Source of the DNA: Chloroflexota bacterium
GTDB taxonomy: Bacteria > Chloroflexota > Limnocylindria > Limnocylindrales > CSP1-4
Direction of reading: 5' to 3'
Assembly (NCBI GenBank): GCA_021802825.1
Contig: JAJZRG010000005.1
Span: forward strand, 62,001 to 126,000
DNA: 64,000 nt
Shown piece by piece: positions 54,636-63,915 of this stretch. Under the pieces are notes generated by a model. It was not told where the DNA came from and made no database searches. It was given only the letters and a program-made list of their open reading frames with translations. The position numbers and the translations under genes were made by a program. Numbering within the stretch: the stretch's first letter is position 1; every line of letters starts with the position of its first letter.

Positions 54636-55481
54636 TCAATACGAGCGGTCGATGGCGGCGCGGGCGAGCTTGAGGGCGATATTGCCGCCGGGGACGATCA
54701 TGCCGATCGTGTCGGCGCCGATGTCGAACATGGCGTCGCGGCTGATGTGGCCCTTGAGCTGGAGCTTGAGCGAGGTGGCCGTCCTCGTGTCCCCCGTCAG
54801 CCCGTCAACCTCGACCACGCCGCGCTTGCCCTTCGCCGGGAGCTCGAACTCGAACGCCCAGATGGGCCGGTAGACGAGCTCGAGGCTGGGCACGCCGAGC
54901 TGCTCCTCGAAGATCTGGTCTGCCTGGAGCGGCACCATGAGCTTGGCGAGGAGCTGGCGGACGATGGCCGACGCGCGGTGGTCCGGCGTGACGACCACCG
55001 TGCCGTCGGCGCTGAGCGCGGAAGGGTCCGTGACCTCGGTGCTCTGTCCCGACATGAGCGCCGCGCCGTTGGGAATGGCCTGCGCGGTGAGCCCGTCGAT
55101 CCAGACCTCCTCGCGCAGGTCCTCGGTGCAGTGCTCGAGGACGGGCATCGCGAACGACGCCGGGCTCTTGCCCGACGTGACCACGCCGTAGTCCTCGCCG
55201 AGCACGGTCACGCTGCGGACGTCGGGAGCGCTGGCAGGGACGGTGTACGTGCGCGTTCGGTCGTAGTTGTAGTGCGCGGTGCAGACGACGTGCCAGAACG
55301 GCTCGATCCGCTGCTGCGTCGCCGCGAGGACCACGTCCTCGGACTTGGGGCGCGACAGCAGCCCGCCGATGCCGCTGCCCAGGGCGCCGGTCTTCTTCTC
55401 CTCCGCGCGACGCAGGGCGTCGTCGCGGCCAAGCCGCGGCTCGAGGGCGAGGATGCGCGATTCGCCGAGTGAGATTTCCAC
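54636..55481 (-). CDS. Hypothetical protein
   Basis: The 281-residue protein has no signal peptide or membrane helix except a mildly hydrophobic C-terminus. Noted motifs: HVVCTAHYNYDRTRTYTV, EVWIDGLTAQAIPNG, YRPIWAFEFELP, KGVVEVDGLTGDT-like GVVEVDGLTGDTRTA. I do not recognise the family. GTG start. Confidence 0.6.
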   Translation of the reverse strand: MEISLGESRILALEPRLGRDDALRRAEEKKTGALGSGIGGLLSRPKSEDVVLAATQQRIEPFWHVVCTAHYNYDRTRTYTVPASAPDVRSVTVLGEDYGVVTSGKSPASFAMPVLEHCTEDLREEVWIDGLTAQAIPNGAALMSGQSTEVTDPSALSADGTVVVTPDHRASAIVRQLLAKLMVPLQADQIFEEQLGVPSLELVYRPIWAFEFELPAKGKRGVVEVDGLTGDTRTATSLKLQLKGHISRDAMFDIGADTIGMIVPGGNIALKLARAAIDRSY

Positions 55482-55610
55482 GGTTTGGGCCCCGCACGTG
55501 AGGAGCGTCTGTCGGACAGGCGCAGGGCTACACGATATCGAGGCGGGCGCGGGCGTGGAGACCGGGAACCGCGAGTTGTTGCCGCGCGGTGCCCGGGTGC
55601 CACGTACTTC

Positions 55611-56555
55611 TCAGCGCGCGACCAGCCGCAGCAGCTCGCCCAGGGCGGCGATCTGCTCGGGGCTCCGGTAGATGTTGTTGTTGAACGTGAAGCCCGTGAA
55701 GCCCGCGTCGAGGTAGGGCCGCAGCTCGTTCGCCGCCTGCTCGGGCGTGCCCACGAAGACGTGTGGCCGGCGGTCGGGTGCGACGAGGTCGAGCATCGTC
55801 CTGGCGTCCGCCTCGTTGGCGCCCACCAACACGGGCGCCGCCATCGTCCGCTCGATCGTGGATGGGTCGCGCCCGATCTCCTCGGCGTAGCCGCGCAGCA
55901 GGCTGGTCTTGCGGTTGAGCGTCTCCATGCCCAGGGGGAACCAGTGCGTGATGTCCGCGTGCTTGGCGGCGATGCGCAGCGTGCGCTGCTCGCCGCCCCC
56001 ACCCACCAGGATCCGCGGGCCGCCCGGCTGGACCGGGCGCGGCACGTTGATCACGTCCAGGGTGCGGTAGTATGCGCCCTCGAAGCTCGAGCGCTCGTTC
56101 TCGAACATGCCCCGGACGATCGTGAGGGCCTCGTCCAGGCGGTCCATCCGCTCCTTGATCGGCGGGAAGTCGAAGCCGAACGCCTCGTGCTCCGCATCGA
56201 ACCAGGCGGCGCCGAGACCGAGGATCGCGCGCCCGCCCGAGATCACGTCGAGCGTGGTCGCGGTCTTGGCCAGCAGCGCCGGGTTGCGGTAGGTCACGCC
56301 GGACACGAGCGTCGAGAGGCGGACGCGCGTCGTCTCGCGCGCGAGCGCCGCCAGCACGGACCAGCCCTCGAGCATCGGCTCGTCCTGCGCGCCGATGCCC
56401 GGGATCTGGTTGAGGTGGTCCATCACGCTGACCAGGCTGAAGCCTGCGGCCTCGGCGGCCTTCGCCTGCTCGACGGTCGTGCCGAACAGCTGGGCCGAGG
56501 AGGCGTCGGGATGGGTGTACGAGGGGAGGTGAAGGCCGAACCACGGTGTCGTCAT
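55611..56555 (-). CDS. Luciferase-like (F420-type) oxidoreductase
   Basis: The 314-residue product has WFGLHLPSYTH, VEQAKAAEAAGFSLVSVMDHL, AALARETTRVRLSTLVSGVTYRNPALLAKTATTLDVISGGRAILGLGAAW-type order and PRILVGGGGEQRTL. This group uses F420 or FMN to oxidise or reduce small substrates; the choice cannot be read here. It stands alone after a 110-base gap. Confidence 0.88.
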   Translation of the reverse strand: MTTPWFGLHLPSYTHPDASSAQLFGTTVEQAKAAEAAGFSLVSVMDHLNQIPGIGAQDEPMLEGWSVLAALARETTRVRLSTLVSGVTYRNPALLAKTATTLDVISGGRAILGLGAAWFDAEHEAFGFDFPPIKERMDRLDEALTIVRGMFENERSSFEGAYYRTLDVINVPRPVQPGGPRILVGGGGEQRTLRIAAKHADITHWFPLGMETLNRKTSLLRGYAEEIGRDPSTIERTMAAPVLVGANEADARTMLDLVAPDRRPHVFVGTPEQAANELRPYLDAGFTGFTFNNNIYRSPEQIAALGELLRLVAR

Positions 56556-56648
56556 GCGTCGATGATGCCGGGGATCCGTTTCCGGCGTCCTCGGAGGGGA
56601 GGGCCCTTTCGTTGCACTCGCGCACCGTGGGTGAAACGGCCGGCCCGG

Positions 56649-56772
56649 CCTGAGTCACCTCCGGCCTGAGTCATCTGAGGATGGAACGCGCTTCAGGGTG
56701 ATCGCGGACGCGGCGTTCACCGTCCCCTCGTGGTGAGACGGCCAGCCTGAGTCACCTGAGAATGGAACGGCG
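56649..56772. repeat. TGAGTCA-containing direct repeats in a gene-free stretch
   Basis: In the 467-base gap 56556-57022, cctgagtcatctgaggatgg (from 56665) and cctgagtcacctgagaatgg (from 56746) are near-identical ~26-base repeats 81 bases apart, and a shorter copy begins at 56649. TGAGTCA occurs at 56651, 56667 and 56748, and its complement TGACTCA at 56854. No gene is seen here. Confidence 0.7.
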
Positions 56773-57022
56773 TGCGGTCACGCTCGGCCGATGGGCGAGA
56801 TCGGCGGTCTCGGCCGTGGCCCGCCCTCGCGGCACGTGGTTGCGATGCGCGGGTGACTCAGGGCCCTCAGACCAGGCCGCAGCACGGGGAAATTCCGGTC
56901 AGAGTCACATCGGCGGCGCCCGAGCGTGGGAGAGCGGCACGTGTCCCACCCCGAGGTTCCGCGTCGCGCACGCAGGAGGTCGAGACAACGACTCAGGCGA
57001 GTCGCGACAACACGGCGAACCG

Positions 57023-57568
57023 CTACCAGGCGTCGCCAGGGCGTCGGCGGCAGGTGATCGGCGAGGCCAGATCGATCGCCGGCGAGGTCGGCGTCAGCAG
57101 GACCATGACCCCGTCGTCCTCGTCCGGAGTCCGGGTGAGGCTGCCGTCCGGTTCGCGCACGGAGGTCGGCCCAGCCCACCGGAGCCACCCGAGCCGCTCG
57201 TAGAAGGAGGGCTCGCCGGTCGAGAGGGCACCCAGCTCGTAGGCGTCGGCGATGTGGGTGTCGGCGGCGGTCATGAGCCGGGAGGCGATGCCCCGACGCT
57301 GGAAGCGCGGCAGTGTCGCCACGGCCTCGACGTAGCCCGCCCGCAGTACTCGTCCGCCCACCTCGAGCACGCGTGGCACCACCGCGGCGTGGCCGATCAC
57401 GCGCCCATCGACCTCGGCCAGGTAGTGCCGACCGCCGAGCGCGTGGTCCAGGTCGTCGGGCGTGAACTGGCCCTCGGGCCAGCAGGCGTGGCCGAGGTCG
57501 AGGATCTGGGCGAGGACGGCCGGGCCAAGCTCGTCGCTGGCCGCCTCGCGGAAGGCCACCTCGCTCAC
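57023..57568 (-). CDS. Aminoglycoside 2'-N-acetyltransferase-like GNAT protein
   Basis: The 181-residue product follows the AAC(2')-I pattern along its full length: HAAVVPRVL, RAGYVEAVATLPRFQRRGIASRLM (acetyl-CoA loop), AYELGALS, YERLGWLRWAGPTSV, G-x-x-TRTPDEDDGVMVL and a C-terminal C-x-x-R-x-GD-x-W. The length equals that of mycobacterial AAC(2')-Ic. Activity on drugs is not shown; a cell-wall role is possible. GTG start overlaps the DUF4440-like stop. Confidence 0.8.
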   Translation of the reverse strand: MSEVAFREAASDELGPAVLAQILDLGHACWPEGQFTPDDLDHALGGRHYLAEVDGRVIGHAAVVPRVLEVGGRVLRAGYVEAVATLPRFQRRGIASRLMTAADTHIADAYELGALSTGEPSFYERLGWLRWAGPTSVREPDGSLTRTPDEDDGVMVLLTPTSPAIDLASPITCRRRPGDAW

Positions 57569-57921
57569 AGCAAGGTTCCCTGGTGGTAGCGGATGCGCCA
57601 GCGGCTGCCGTCGAGGACCCAGATCGAGGCGCGCCGGGCCGGGCGCACACCCAAGGTCTCGTAGGTCGCCAGAACGACGCCGTCGGCGAGGACTTGGACC
57701 TCGAACCCCCTGATCGCGACCTCCGAGAGCTGAGCCGCGGCGAGCGCGACGAGCATCTCGTCGCGCGTCCATCCGCGGCCACTGGCGCCCGTCTCGCGGA
57801 AGGCATCATGCAGCACGCCCGGGTAGCCGCCGGGGAGATCGGCCCCGCGACGCTCGGCGAGGGCGAGCTCGAGGCGAAGCAGGTCCGCGCGAAGCGTGTC
57901 GTCGTCGGACGTCGAACCCAT
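57565..57921 (-). CDS. DUF4440 / SnoaL-like protein
   Basis: The 118-residue product has DLLRLELALAERRGADLPGGYPGVLHDAF, W-T-R-D-E-M-L and VLATYETLGVRPARRASIWVLDGSRWRIRYHQGTLL, the NTF2-like DUF4440 pattern. Ligand unknown. Its stop overlaps the AAC(2')-I-like gene, so the two are co-translated. Confidence 0.75.
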   Translation of the reverse strand: MGSTSDDDTLRADLLRLELALAERRGADLPGGYPGVLHDAFRETGASGRGWTRDEMLVALAAAQLSEVAIRGFEVQVLADGVVLATYETLGVRPARRASIWVLDGSRWRIRYHQGTLL

Positions 57922-57927
57922 CGGACG

Positions 57928-57933
57928 AGGATA
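57928..57933 (-). promoter_or_regulatory. -10 element of the DUF4440-like gene, probably leaderless
   Basis: TATCCT on the minus strand (GCTATCCTCG) ends 6 bases before the ATG. Confidence 0.5.
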
Positions 57934-57986
57934 GCCCGAAGCCGACGGACGCCGGCCGTCACCGCCGAATGCGCGATGATGGCGGC

Positions 57987-58562
57987 ATGGAGACGCCGAC
58001 CGCCACGCCCGACACCGCCCCAGCCCCGGACCGCGACTTCCCGACGCCCGACGCCGCCCTGGCCGCGTCGCCACAGCATGCGGCCGCCCTCCAGCTGATC
58101 GTCCGTCGCCCGGAGCGGGATGCCCGCGAGGCTGTCGTCGAGGGGCGGCTCGACCCGGTCGAGGGGCTGGTCGGCGACGACTGGCTCGCCCGCGGCGGCA
58201 CGTCGCGGCCCGACGGCTCGGCCGACCCGCTCTCGCAGCTGACGATCATGAGCACCCGCGTCTTGGCCGTGATCGAGCCCGACCCCGCCCGGTGGCCGCT
58301 CGCCGGCGACCAGCTCTACGCCGACCTCGACCTGTCGGAGGCCAACCTCCCGCCCGGCGCCCGCCTGCGCGTGGGGGAGGCGCTGGTCGAGGTGACCGAG
58401 CGGCCGCACACCGGCTGCGCGAAGTTCGCCGCCCGCTTCGGGTTGGACGCCCTGCGCTGGATCAGCACCCCGGTCGGCCGATCGCGCCGGATGCGCGGCA
58501 TGTACGTGCGGGTGGTCGAGGGCGGTGCCATCCGGCTGGGCGACGAGATCCGCAGGGCCTGA
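57987..58562 (+). CDS. MOSC domain protein
   Basis: The 191-residue product has the MOSC signature with the molybdenum-cofactor-binding Cys in RPHTGCAKFAARFG (about residue 141), and NLPPGARLRVGEALVEVT, RGMYVRVVEGG. MOSC proteins transfer or carry Moco sulfur; this short stand-alone form may act on xenobiotics. I use the second Met (METPT), as the first 6 codons overlap no family content. Confidence 0.82.
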   Translation: METPTATPDTAPAPDRDFPTPDAALAASPQHAAALQLIVRRPERDAREAVVEGRLDPVEGLVGDDWLARGGTSRPDGSADPLSQLTIMSTRVLAVIEPDPARWPLAGDQLYADLDLSEANLPPGARLRVGEALVEVTERPHTGCAKFAARFGLDALRWISTPVGRSRRMRGMYVRVVEGGAIRLGDEIRRA

Positions 58563-58700
58563 CCTTCGGCGTCAGCTGCACGCACCCGAGACCTCCGCGA
58601 TCCGAACCGCGACGCGCCGGCCGACGAGCCTGGCGGGGACGGGTGCCCGGCCGGGGAGCTGCCCTGTGGCGCGGCGGCCACGCCCGCGGGACGCCGCGAT

Positions 58701-59222
58701 TCAATCCACAGTTGAGTTGCGGGGCAGGGTCGGGTTGCCGGGCTGACCAGCGACCCACCCCGCCGCGGCCCGGACCAGCGTGTCGAGCCCCGGCGGGAAG
58801 ACCCGCTCGCCCGTCGCGACCAGCTCCTCGATCGCCCACCAGCGGTGCGCCTCGACCGCCCGTGCCTCGCCGTCGCCGTGGCGCCCCGTGCCCACATGCG
58901 GCGTCGGCACGCAGCCGGCCACGTACCACTCGTCCTGGACGATGCGCCGCCCGCGGAACAGGAACGACACCTCGGGCCGCTCGCCGATGACAGGACCGAA
59001 GGCCGCCTCGCAGATGCCGGTCTCCTCGCGGAGCTCGCGTCGAGCGGCAGCCTCGATCGACTCGAACGGCAGGATGCCGCCGCCCGGCAGGTACCAGTAC
59101 GGGCTGTCCGGGAGGTCTCCGGTCGAGGTCTGGCGGAACAGCAGCACCCGCCTGTCGGGGTCGAGCAGGACGACGCGGGCGGACCGACGCCGGCGGGGTG
59201 GCAGGAGCCGTCGCCAGCTCAT
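58701..59222 (-). CDS. Nudix hydrolase
   Basis: The 173-residue product has the complete Nudix box G-x5-E-x7-R-E-L-x-E-E-x-G-I (GGILPFESIEAAARRELREE, residues about 48-70) and a barrel fold with RVVLLDPDRRVLLFRQ. It hydrolyses a nucleotide-linked diphosphate; substrate unknown. ATG overlaps the mfd stop. Confidence 0.9.
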   Translation of the reverse strand: MSWRRLLPPRRRRSARVVLLDPDRRVLLFRQTSTGDLPDSPYWYLPGGGILPFESIEAAARRELREETGICEAAFGPVIGERPEVSFLFRGRRIVQDEWYVAGCVPTPHVGTGRHGDGEARAVEAHRWWAIEELVATGERVFPPGLDTLVRAAAGWVAGQPGNPTLPRNSTVD

Positions 59223-62200
59223 GCCGGCCCGTCGCCGATCGAGCCGCCCACCGCTCCCCCGCCCGCCGCCGCCACCAGCCGCGCCACGACCGCCTGCGTC
59301 AGCGTCCACGACCGGAGCGGATCGCGCGGCAGACGGATGCGCACCTGGTTCGACGCAAACGTGATGTCCCCCGGCCGCACGCCCGGCAGCGGCGCCGCGC
59401 CGCCCGCCGCCCCCGGCGCCAGCAGCTGCATCGCCGTCGCTCGCGACAGCGCCGCCCCGAACCGCACCACCAGCCACCCCTCCTCGCGCGCCACCGACGC
59501 GACGCCTGCCGTCTCCGCCGACAGCCGCAGCTCCGCCACCTCGACCAGCCGCAGCACCGGCGCCGGCATCGGCCCGAAGCGGTCGGTCACCTCCTGGCGG
59601 AACGCGGCGAGATCGCCCACGGTCCGCGCCCGCGCCAGCCGCCGGTACAGCTCCAGCTTCTGCGCCTCGTCGGGCACGTACGAATCGGGCATGTGCGCGT
59701 CGATCGGCAGGTCCACCACCGCCTGCGGGACCTCGCGGACGGGCTCGCGGTGGTCGCGGCGCGCCTTCGCCTCCTCGACGGCCTCCGCCAGCAGGCGCGA
59801 GTACAGGTCGAAGCCGACCGAGGCCATGAACCCGCTCTGCTCGCCGCCCAGGATGTTCCCGGCGCCTCGGATCTCGAGATCCGCCAGGGCGATCTGGAAC
59901 CCTGCGCCCAGCTCGGACGCGTTGAAGATCGCCTGGAGCCGCTTGCGCGCCTCCTCGCTCATGCGCTCGCGCCGCCGGTAGAGCAGGTACGCGTAGGCCC
60001 GGCGCGAGGAGCGCCCGACGCGCCCCCGAAGCTGGTAGAGCTGGGCGAGGCCGAGGGTGTCGGCGCGGTCGATGATGATCGTGTTGGCGTTGGGGATGTC
60101 GAGCCCGGACTCGATGATCGTCGTGCACACCAGCACGTCGGCGGCGCCGTCGGCGAACGCGAGCATCACCTTCTCGAGGGCGCCCTCGGGCATCTGCCCG
60201 TGGCCCACCAGGATCCGCGCCCCGGGCAGGAGCCGGCGGAGCTGGTCGGCCTGCGCCTCGATGGTCTCGACGCGGTTGTGGACGTAGAACACCTGGCCGC
60301 CGCGGTCGAGCTCGCGCAGGACGGCGTCGCGGACCAGCCCGGCCGAGGCCTCGGCGACGCGCGTCTGGATCGGCAGGCGGTCCTCGGGTGGCGTCTCGAT
60401 GACCGAGAGGTCGCGAATCCCGGCGAGCGCGAGGTTGAGCGTCCGCGGGATCGGCGTGGCCGAGAGCGTGAGCACGTCCACCGACGACCGCAGCTGCTTG
60501 AGCCGCTCCTTCGCGGCCACGCCGAAGCGCTGCTCCTCGTCCACGACCACGAGGCCCAGATCCCTGAACGCGACATCCTTCGAGAGCAGCCGGTGCGTCC
60601 CGATGACGATGTCGACCGTGCCGTTCGCCAGCCCGGCCACGGTCGCCTCCTGCTCGCGGCCCGACACGAACCTCGACAGCAGCCGGACGTTCATCGGGAA
60701 CGCCCCGAAGCGCTGGGAGAACGTGGTGAAGTGCTGCCCTGCCAGCACGGTCGTGGGGACCAGCACCGCCACCTGCTTGCCGTCCTGCGTCGCCTTGAAC
60801 GCGGCCCGCAGCGCCACCTCGGTCTTGCCGTAGCCCACGTCGCCCACGACCAGCCGGTCCATCGGGCGGCGGGCCTCCATGTCCACCTTGACCTCGGTGG
60901 AGGAGCGGAGCTGGTCGGGCGTCTCCTCGTACGGGAACGATGCCTCCATCTCCATCTGCCAGGGCGAGTCGGGCGAGTAGGCGAACCCCTCGGCGGCCTC
61001 GCGCTTGGCGTACAGGGCGAGCAGTTCGTCGGCAAGATCGGTGACGGCCTTGCGGACCTTCTGCTTGGTGCGCAGCCACTCCGTGCCGCCCAAGCGCGAG
61101 AGGGTCGGGTTCTCGCCGCCCGAGTAGCGCGAGACGCGGTTGATCTGCTCCACCGGGACGAAGATCCGGTCACCGGCCGCGAAGCTGAGCTCGAGGTAGT
61201 CGCGCTCCTCGCCCGAGCCGCCGCGCCGGAGCATCTGCTCGTAGCGCGCGATGCCGTGGTCGATGTGGACGACGAGGTCGCCGGGCGTCAGGCGCTCCAG
61301 GATGTCCCGCGGGACGATGCGGCGCATCGCCTTCGGCCTTCGAACCCGGACGGACCCGAACAGCTCCCGGTCCGTGACGACGGCCAGCCCATCCGGCCCG
61401 CCGACGAAGCCGCCGTTGAGGCTGCGCTCGACGAGGGCGATGGCGCCGGGCGGCGGCGGGGTTGAGATGCGGTTGACGATCCCGACGGCATGGCCGGCCT
61501 CGCCCAGCAGCTCGGCGAGGCGCGGCGCCTGGTCGGACGCGAGGACGACCCGCGCGCCTTCGCCCAGCCAGTGCTCCACGCCGTCCACCAGGCGCTCGGT
61601 CCGGCCCGGCGGCAGGACCGGCTCGCGCCAGCCGAACTGGTCGCCGCTGGTGAGGCTCATCGAGGCGTAGGCCATCCCGTCGGCCTCGGGCGCGTCGGAC
61701 TGCCAGGTGAGCTCGAGGGTGCGCGCGCCGTGGAGCCGGGCCTTCCAGTCGCGCGGCGGGAGGTAAGCACTGGGCCAGTCGCGCGGGAGCTCGCCCTGGT
61801 CCACCAGCTCGCGGTGGCGCTCGTCGGCCTGGCGCCACAGGAAGTCGGCGGCGTCGGCGAGGTCACCGGGCTCGTCGAGGACCAGCAGCGTCGCCGGTCC
61901 GAGGTGGTCGAGGCCGGTCGCCGGGGCCACCAGCCGCGCCCAGACCTCGGCCGCGTCGCCCGCCTGGAGCGCCCGGCCGGCCAGCGCGCGCTCGGCGCCC
62001 TCGGACACGGCCTCGCCGGCGAACCGCGCGAGGTCCAGCGCCAGGCGCTCCGGCAGCCCTTTCGCCAGCTTGCCGAGCCTGGCCCGCAGCTCGTCGCCTC
62101 CGCCCTTGGGCAGCAGCAGCTCGGTCGCGGGGAGCAGCGCCACCTCGCGGACCTCGCCGACGCTGCGCTGGTCAGTCGGGTCGAAGGCGCGCATCGAGTC

Positions 62201-63142
62201 GATCTCGTCGCCGAACAGCTCGATCCGGACCGGCAGCGCAGCCGACGGCGGGAACACGTCGAGGATGCCGCCGCGGCGCGCGAACTCGCCCCGCCCGGCC
62301 ACCTCGAGCACCGGCGCGTAGCCGAGGTCGAACAGCTCGGCCAGGAGCGCGTCGAGGCCGACGCGCACGCCGGGCCTGAGGGTCCGCATCCGCTCGGGCA
62401 GGTCCGCCGGGGCGATGGTCGCCTGGAGGAGTGCCTGCACGCTGGCCACGAGCATCTTGGCCTTGCCGCTCCGCCACGCGGCGAGCGCCGCGACGCGCGC
62501 CGCGGTCTCGTCTGGGACCAGCTCCGAGCGCTCGTACGCGAGCGAGCTGCGCGGCTCCAGGACGGCAACCGCCGACACGTCGCCGAGCCAAGCGCCCAGC
62601 TCGTCGGCCACGCGGTCGCCGATCTCCGCGTCGCGGGCGACCCAGCAGATGCGGTCGCCGCCATCGGCCAGGGCGAGCGCCGCTGCGAGGTAGGACTTCG
62701 CCCCGTGCGGGACGGAAGTCAGGCCGACATGGCGTCCGTGGATGCCGGGTGCCGCGCCGCCGCCCAGCCGCTCGCGAAGGGACGTGAACGAACCGGTCGC
62801 GTGGAGCAACCTCGGCAGCGCCGAGAGGTCGGGCGTGCGTCGGCCGGCACCGCGGACGGCGGGAGCCGCCGAGCCGTCGCTCCTGGTTCGGGCGGCCGGC
62901 CGGGCCGGGGCGCGGCGCGCCGTCGGGCTCGCCGCATCGGTCGGGCTCGCCGCATCGCCAGCCCGGCGGCGCGCCCGCGCCGCGGGGTCCAGGAGCTCAA
63001 CCTCGGCCTCAGCAGACGCGCGGTCGAGGTCAAGGTCACGCTCCGTGGCCTCGGCCGCGCCCCGACGCTCGGCCCAGTCGCGCGCGACCTTCTCGGCGAG
63101 CTTGCGCTCGCGGGTCGATCGGCCTCGGTAGCGATCGGTCAC
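59219..63142 (-). CDS. mfd: Transcription-repair coupling factor
   Basis: The 1307-residue product has the Mfd order: UvrB-like N-terminal module (about 110-420), RNA polymerase interaction domain near GDLVVHIDHGIARYEQ, Walker A GDVGYGKTEVALRAA, DEEQRFGV, ATPIPRTL and QLRGRVGRS helicase motifs, then TRG-type C-terminus. It removes stalled polymerase and recruits UvrA. Residues 1-105 are a basic, disordered extension with a short tandem repeat (DAASPT twice). GTG start overlaps pth. Confidence 0.96.
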   Translation of the reverse strand: MTDRYRGRSTRERKLAEKVARDWAERRGAAEATERDLDLDRASAEAEVELLDPAARARRRAGDAASPTDAASPTARRAPARPAARTRSDGSAAPAVRGAGRRTPDLSALPRLLHATGSFTSLRERLGGGAAPGIHGRHVGLTSVPHGAKSYLAAALALADGGDRICWVARDAEIGDRVADELGAWLGDVSAVAVLEPRSSLAYERSELVPDETAARVAALAAWRSGKAKMLVASVQALLQATIAPADLPERMRTLRPGVRVGLDALLAELFDLGYAPVLEVAGRGEFARRGGILDVFPPSAALPVRIELFGDEIDSMRAFDPTDQRSVGEVREVALLPATELLLPKGGGDELRARLGKLAKGLPERLALDLARFAGEAVSEGAERALAGRALQAGDAAEVWARLVAPATGLDHLGPATLLVLDEPGDLADAADFLWRQADERHRELVDQGELPRDWPSAYLPPRDWKARLHGARTLELTWQSDAPEADGMAYASMSLTSGDQFGWREPVLPPGRTERLVDGVEHWLGEGARVVLASDQAPRLAELLGEAGHAVGIVNRISTPPPPGAIALVERSLNGGFVGGPDGLAVVTDRELFGSVRVRRPKAMRRIVPRDILERLTPGDLVVHIDHGIARYEQMLRRGGSGEERDYLELSFAAGDRIFVPVEQINRVSRYSGGENPTLSRLGGTEWLRTKQKVRKAVTDLADELLALYAKREAAEGFAYSPDSPWQMEMEASFPYEETPDQLRSSTEVKVDMEARRPMDRLVVGDVGYGKTEVALRAAFKATQDGKQVAVLVPTTVLAGQHFTTFSQRFGAFPMNVRLLSRFVSGREQEATVAGLANGTVDIVIGTHRLLSKDVAFRDLGLVVVDEEQRFGVAAKERLKQLRSSVDVLTLSATPIPRTLNLALAGIRDLSVIETPPEDRLPIQTRVAEASAGLVRDAVLRELDRGGQVFYVHNRVETIEAQADQLRRLLPGARILVGHGQMPEGALEKVMLAFADGAADVLVCTTIIESGLDIPNANTIIIDRADTLGLAQLYQLRGRVGRSSRRAYAYLLYRRRERMSEEARKRLQAIFNASELGAGFQIALADLEIRGAGNILGGEQSGFMASVGFDLYSRLLAEAVEEAKARRDHREPVREVPQAVVDLPIDAHMPDSYVPDEAQKLELYRRLARARTVGDLAAFRQEVTDRFGPMPAPVLRLVEVAELRLSAETAGVASVAREEGWLVVRFGAALSRATAMQLLAPGAAGGAAPLPGVRPGDITFASNQVRIRLPRDPLRSWTLTQAVVARLVAAAGGGAVGGSIGDGPA

Positions 63143-63915
63143 CGACCGCCGCCACCTTTGTCGCCGGAGCCCGGGCTGCGTCTGCAGCCGCCCGCCCCGG
63201 GATCGTCCTCGCCCGTGCCCGAGGTCCCCGGCAGAAGCTTCCGCCAGCCGGTCCTGGTCCGTCGCACGCCCTGGTCATCGGCGGGGCCGCCCACCTCGCC
63301 CGGCTTCGGGCCCGGCGTCCCGCCGTCGGCAGTGCCCGCCGGGTTGCACTCGAGGTCGAAGGAGTTGAACCGGTTCGCCGCCTTGGACGTGCCCTCGCGC
63401 GTCCAGGCCTCGACGGCCTCGGCGGTCGCGTCGAGCAGGATCGGCAGGCAGGCCCGCTCGTCGGCGGCGAAGCGCGAGAGCACGTGGTCGATGGCGCCGC
63501 GCCCGGGCTCGCCGATGCCCACCCGGAGGCGGCTGAACTTCTCGGTGCCGAGCTCTTCGATGATCGAGCGCAGCCCGTTGTGCCCACCGTGGCTGCCGGC
63601 CTCGCGGAAGCGCAGCTTGCCGAAGGGGAGGGCGAAGTCGTCGGCCACCACCAGCACGTCCACCAGCGGCACGTGATTGCGCGCCATCAGCTTGCGGACC
63701 GCGATCCCGGAGTCGTTCATGAACGTCAGGGGCTTGGCAAGGATCAGGTCCATGCCCTTCCAGCGCAGCTCGAGGACCTCGCTCGCGTCGCGCTGGCGGC
63801 CGCGGCCAGCGCGCCCGGCCCGGTCCGCGATGCGGTCCAGCGCCATCCAGCCGATGTTGTGGCGGGTTTCTGAGTACTGGCCGCCCGGATTCCCCAGGCC
63901 GACGACGAGCTTCAC
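63139..63915 (-). CDS. pth: Peptidyl-tRNA hydrolase, with C-terminal extension
   Basis: The 258-residue product has VVGLGNPGGQYSETRHNIGWMALD (catalytic His), PLTFMNDSG, ADDFALPFGKLRFREAGSHGGHNGLRSI and RLRVGIGEP. It frees tRNA from stalled peptidyl-tRNA. About 70 C-terminal residues (GTADGGTPGPKP onward) are disordered and beyond the usual length. GTG start. The operon continues into mfd and Nudix. Confidence 0.95.
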   Translation of the reverse strand: MKLVVGLGNPGGQYSETRHNIGWMALDRIADRAGRAGRGRQRDASEVLELRWKGMDLILAKPLTFMNDSGIAVRKLMARNHVPLVDVLVVADDFALPFGKLRFREAGSHGGHNGLRSIIEELGTEKFSRLRVGIGEPGRGAIDHVLSRFAADERACLPILLDATAEAVEAWTREGTSKAANRFNSFDLECNPAGTADGGTPGPKPGEVGGPADDQGVRRTRTGWRKLLPGTSGTGEDDPGAGGCRRSPGSGDKGGGGR

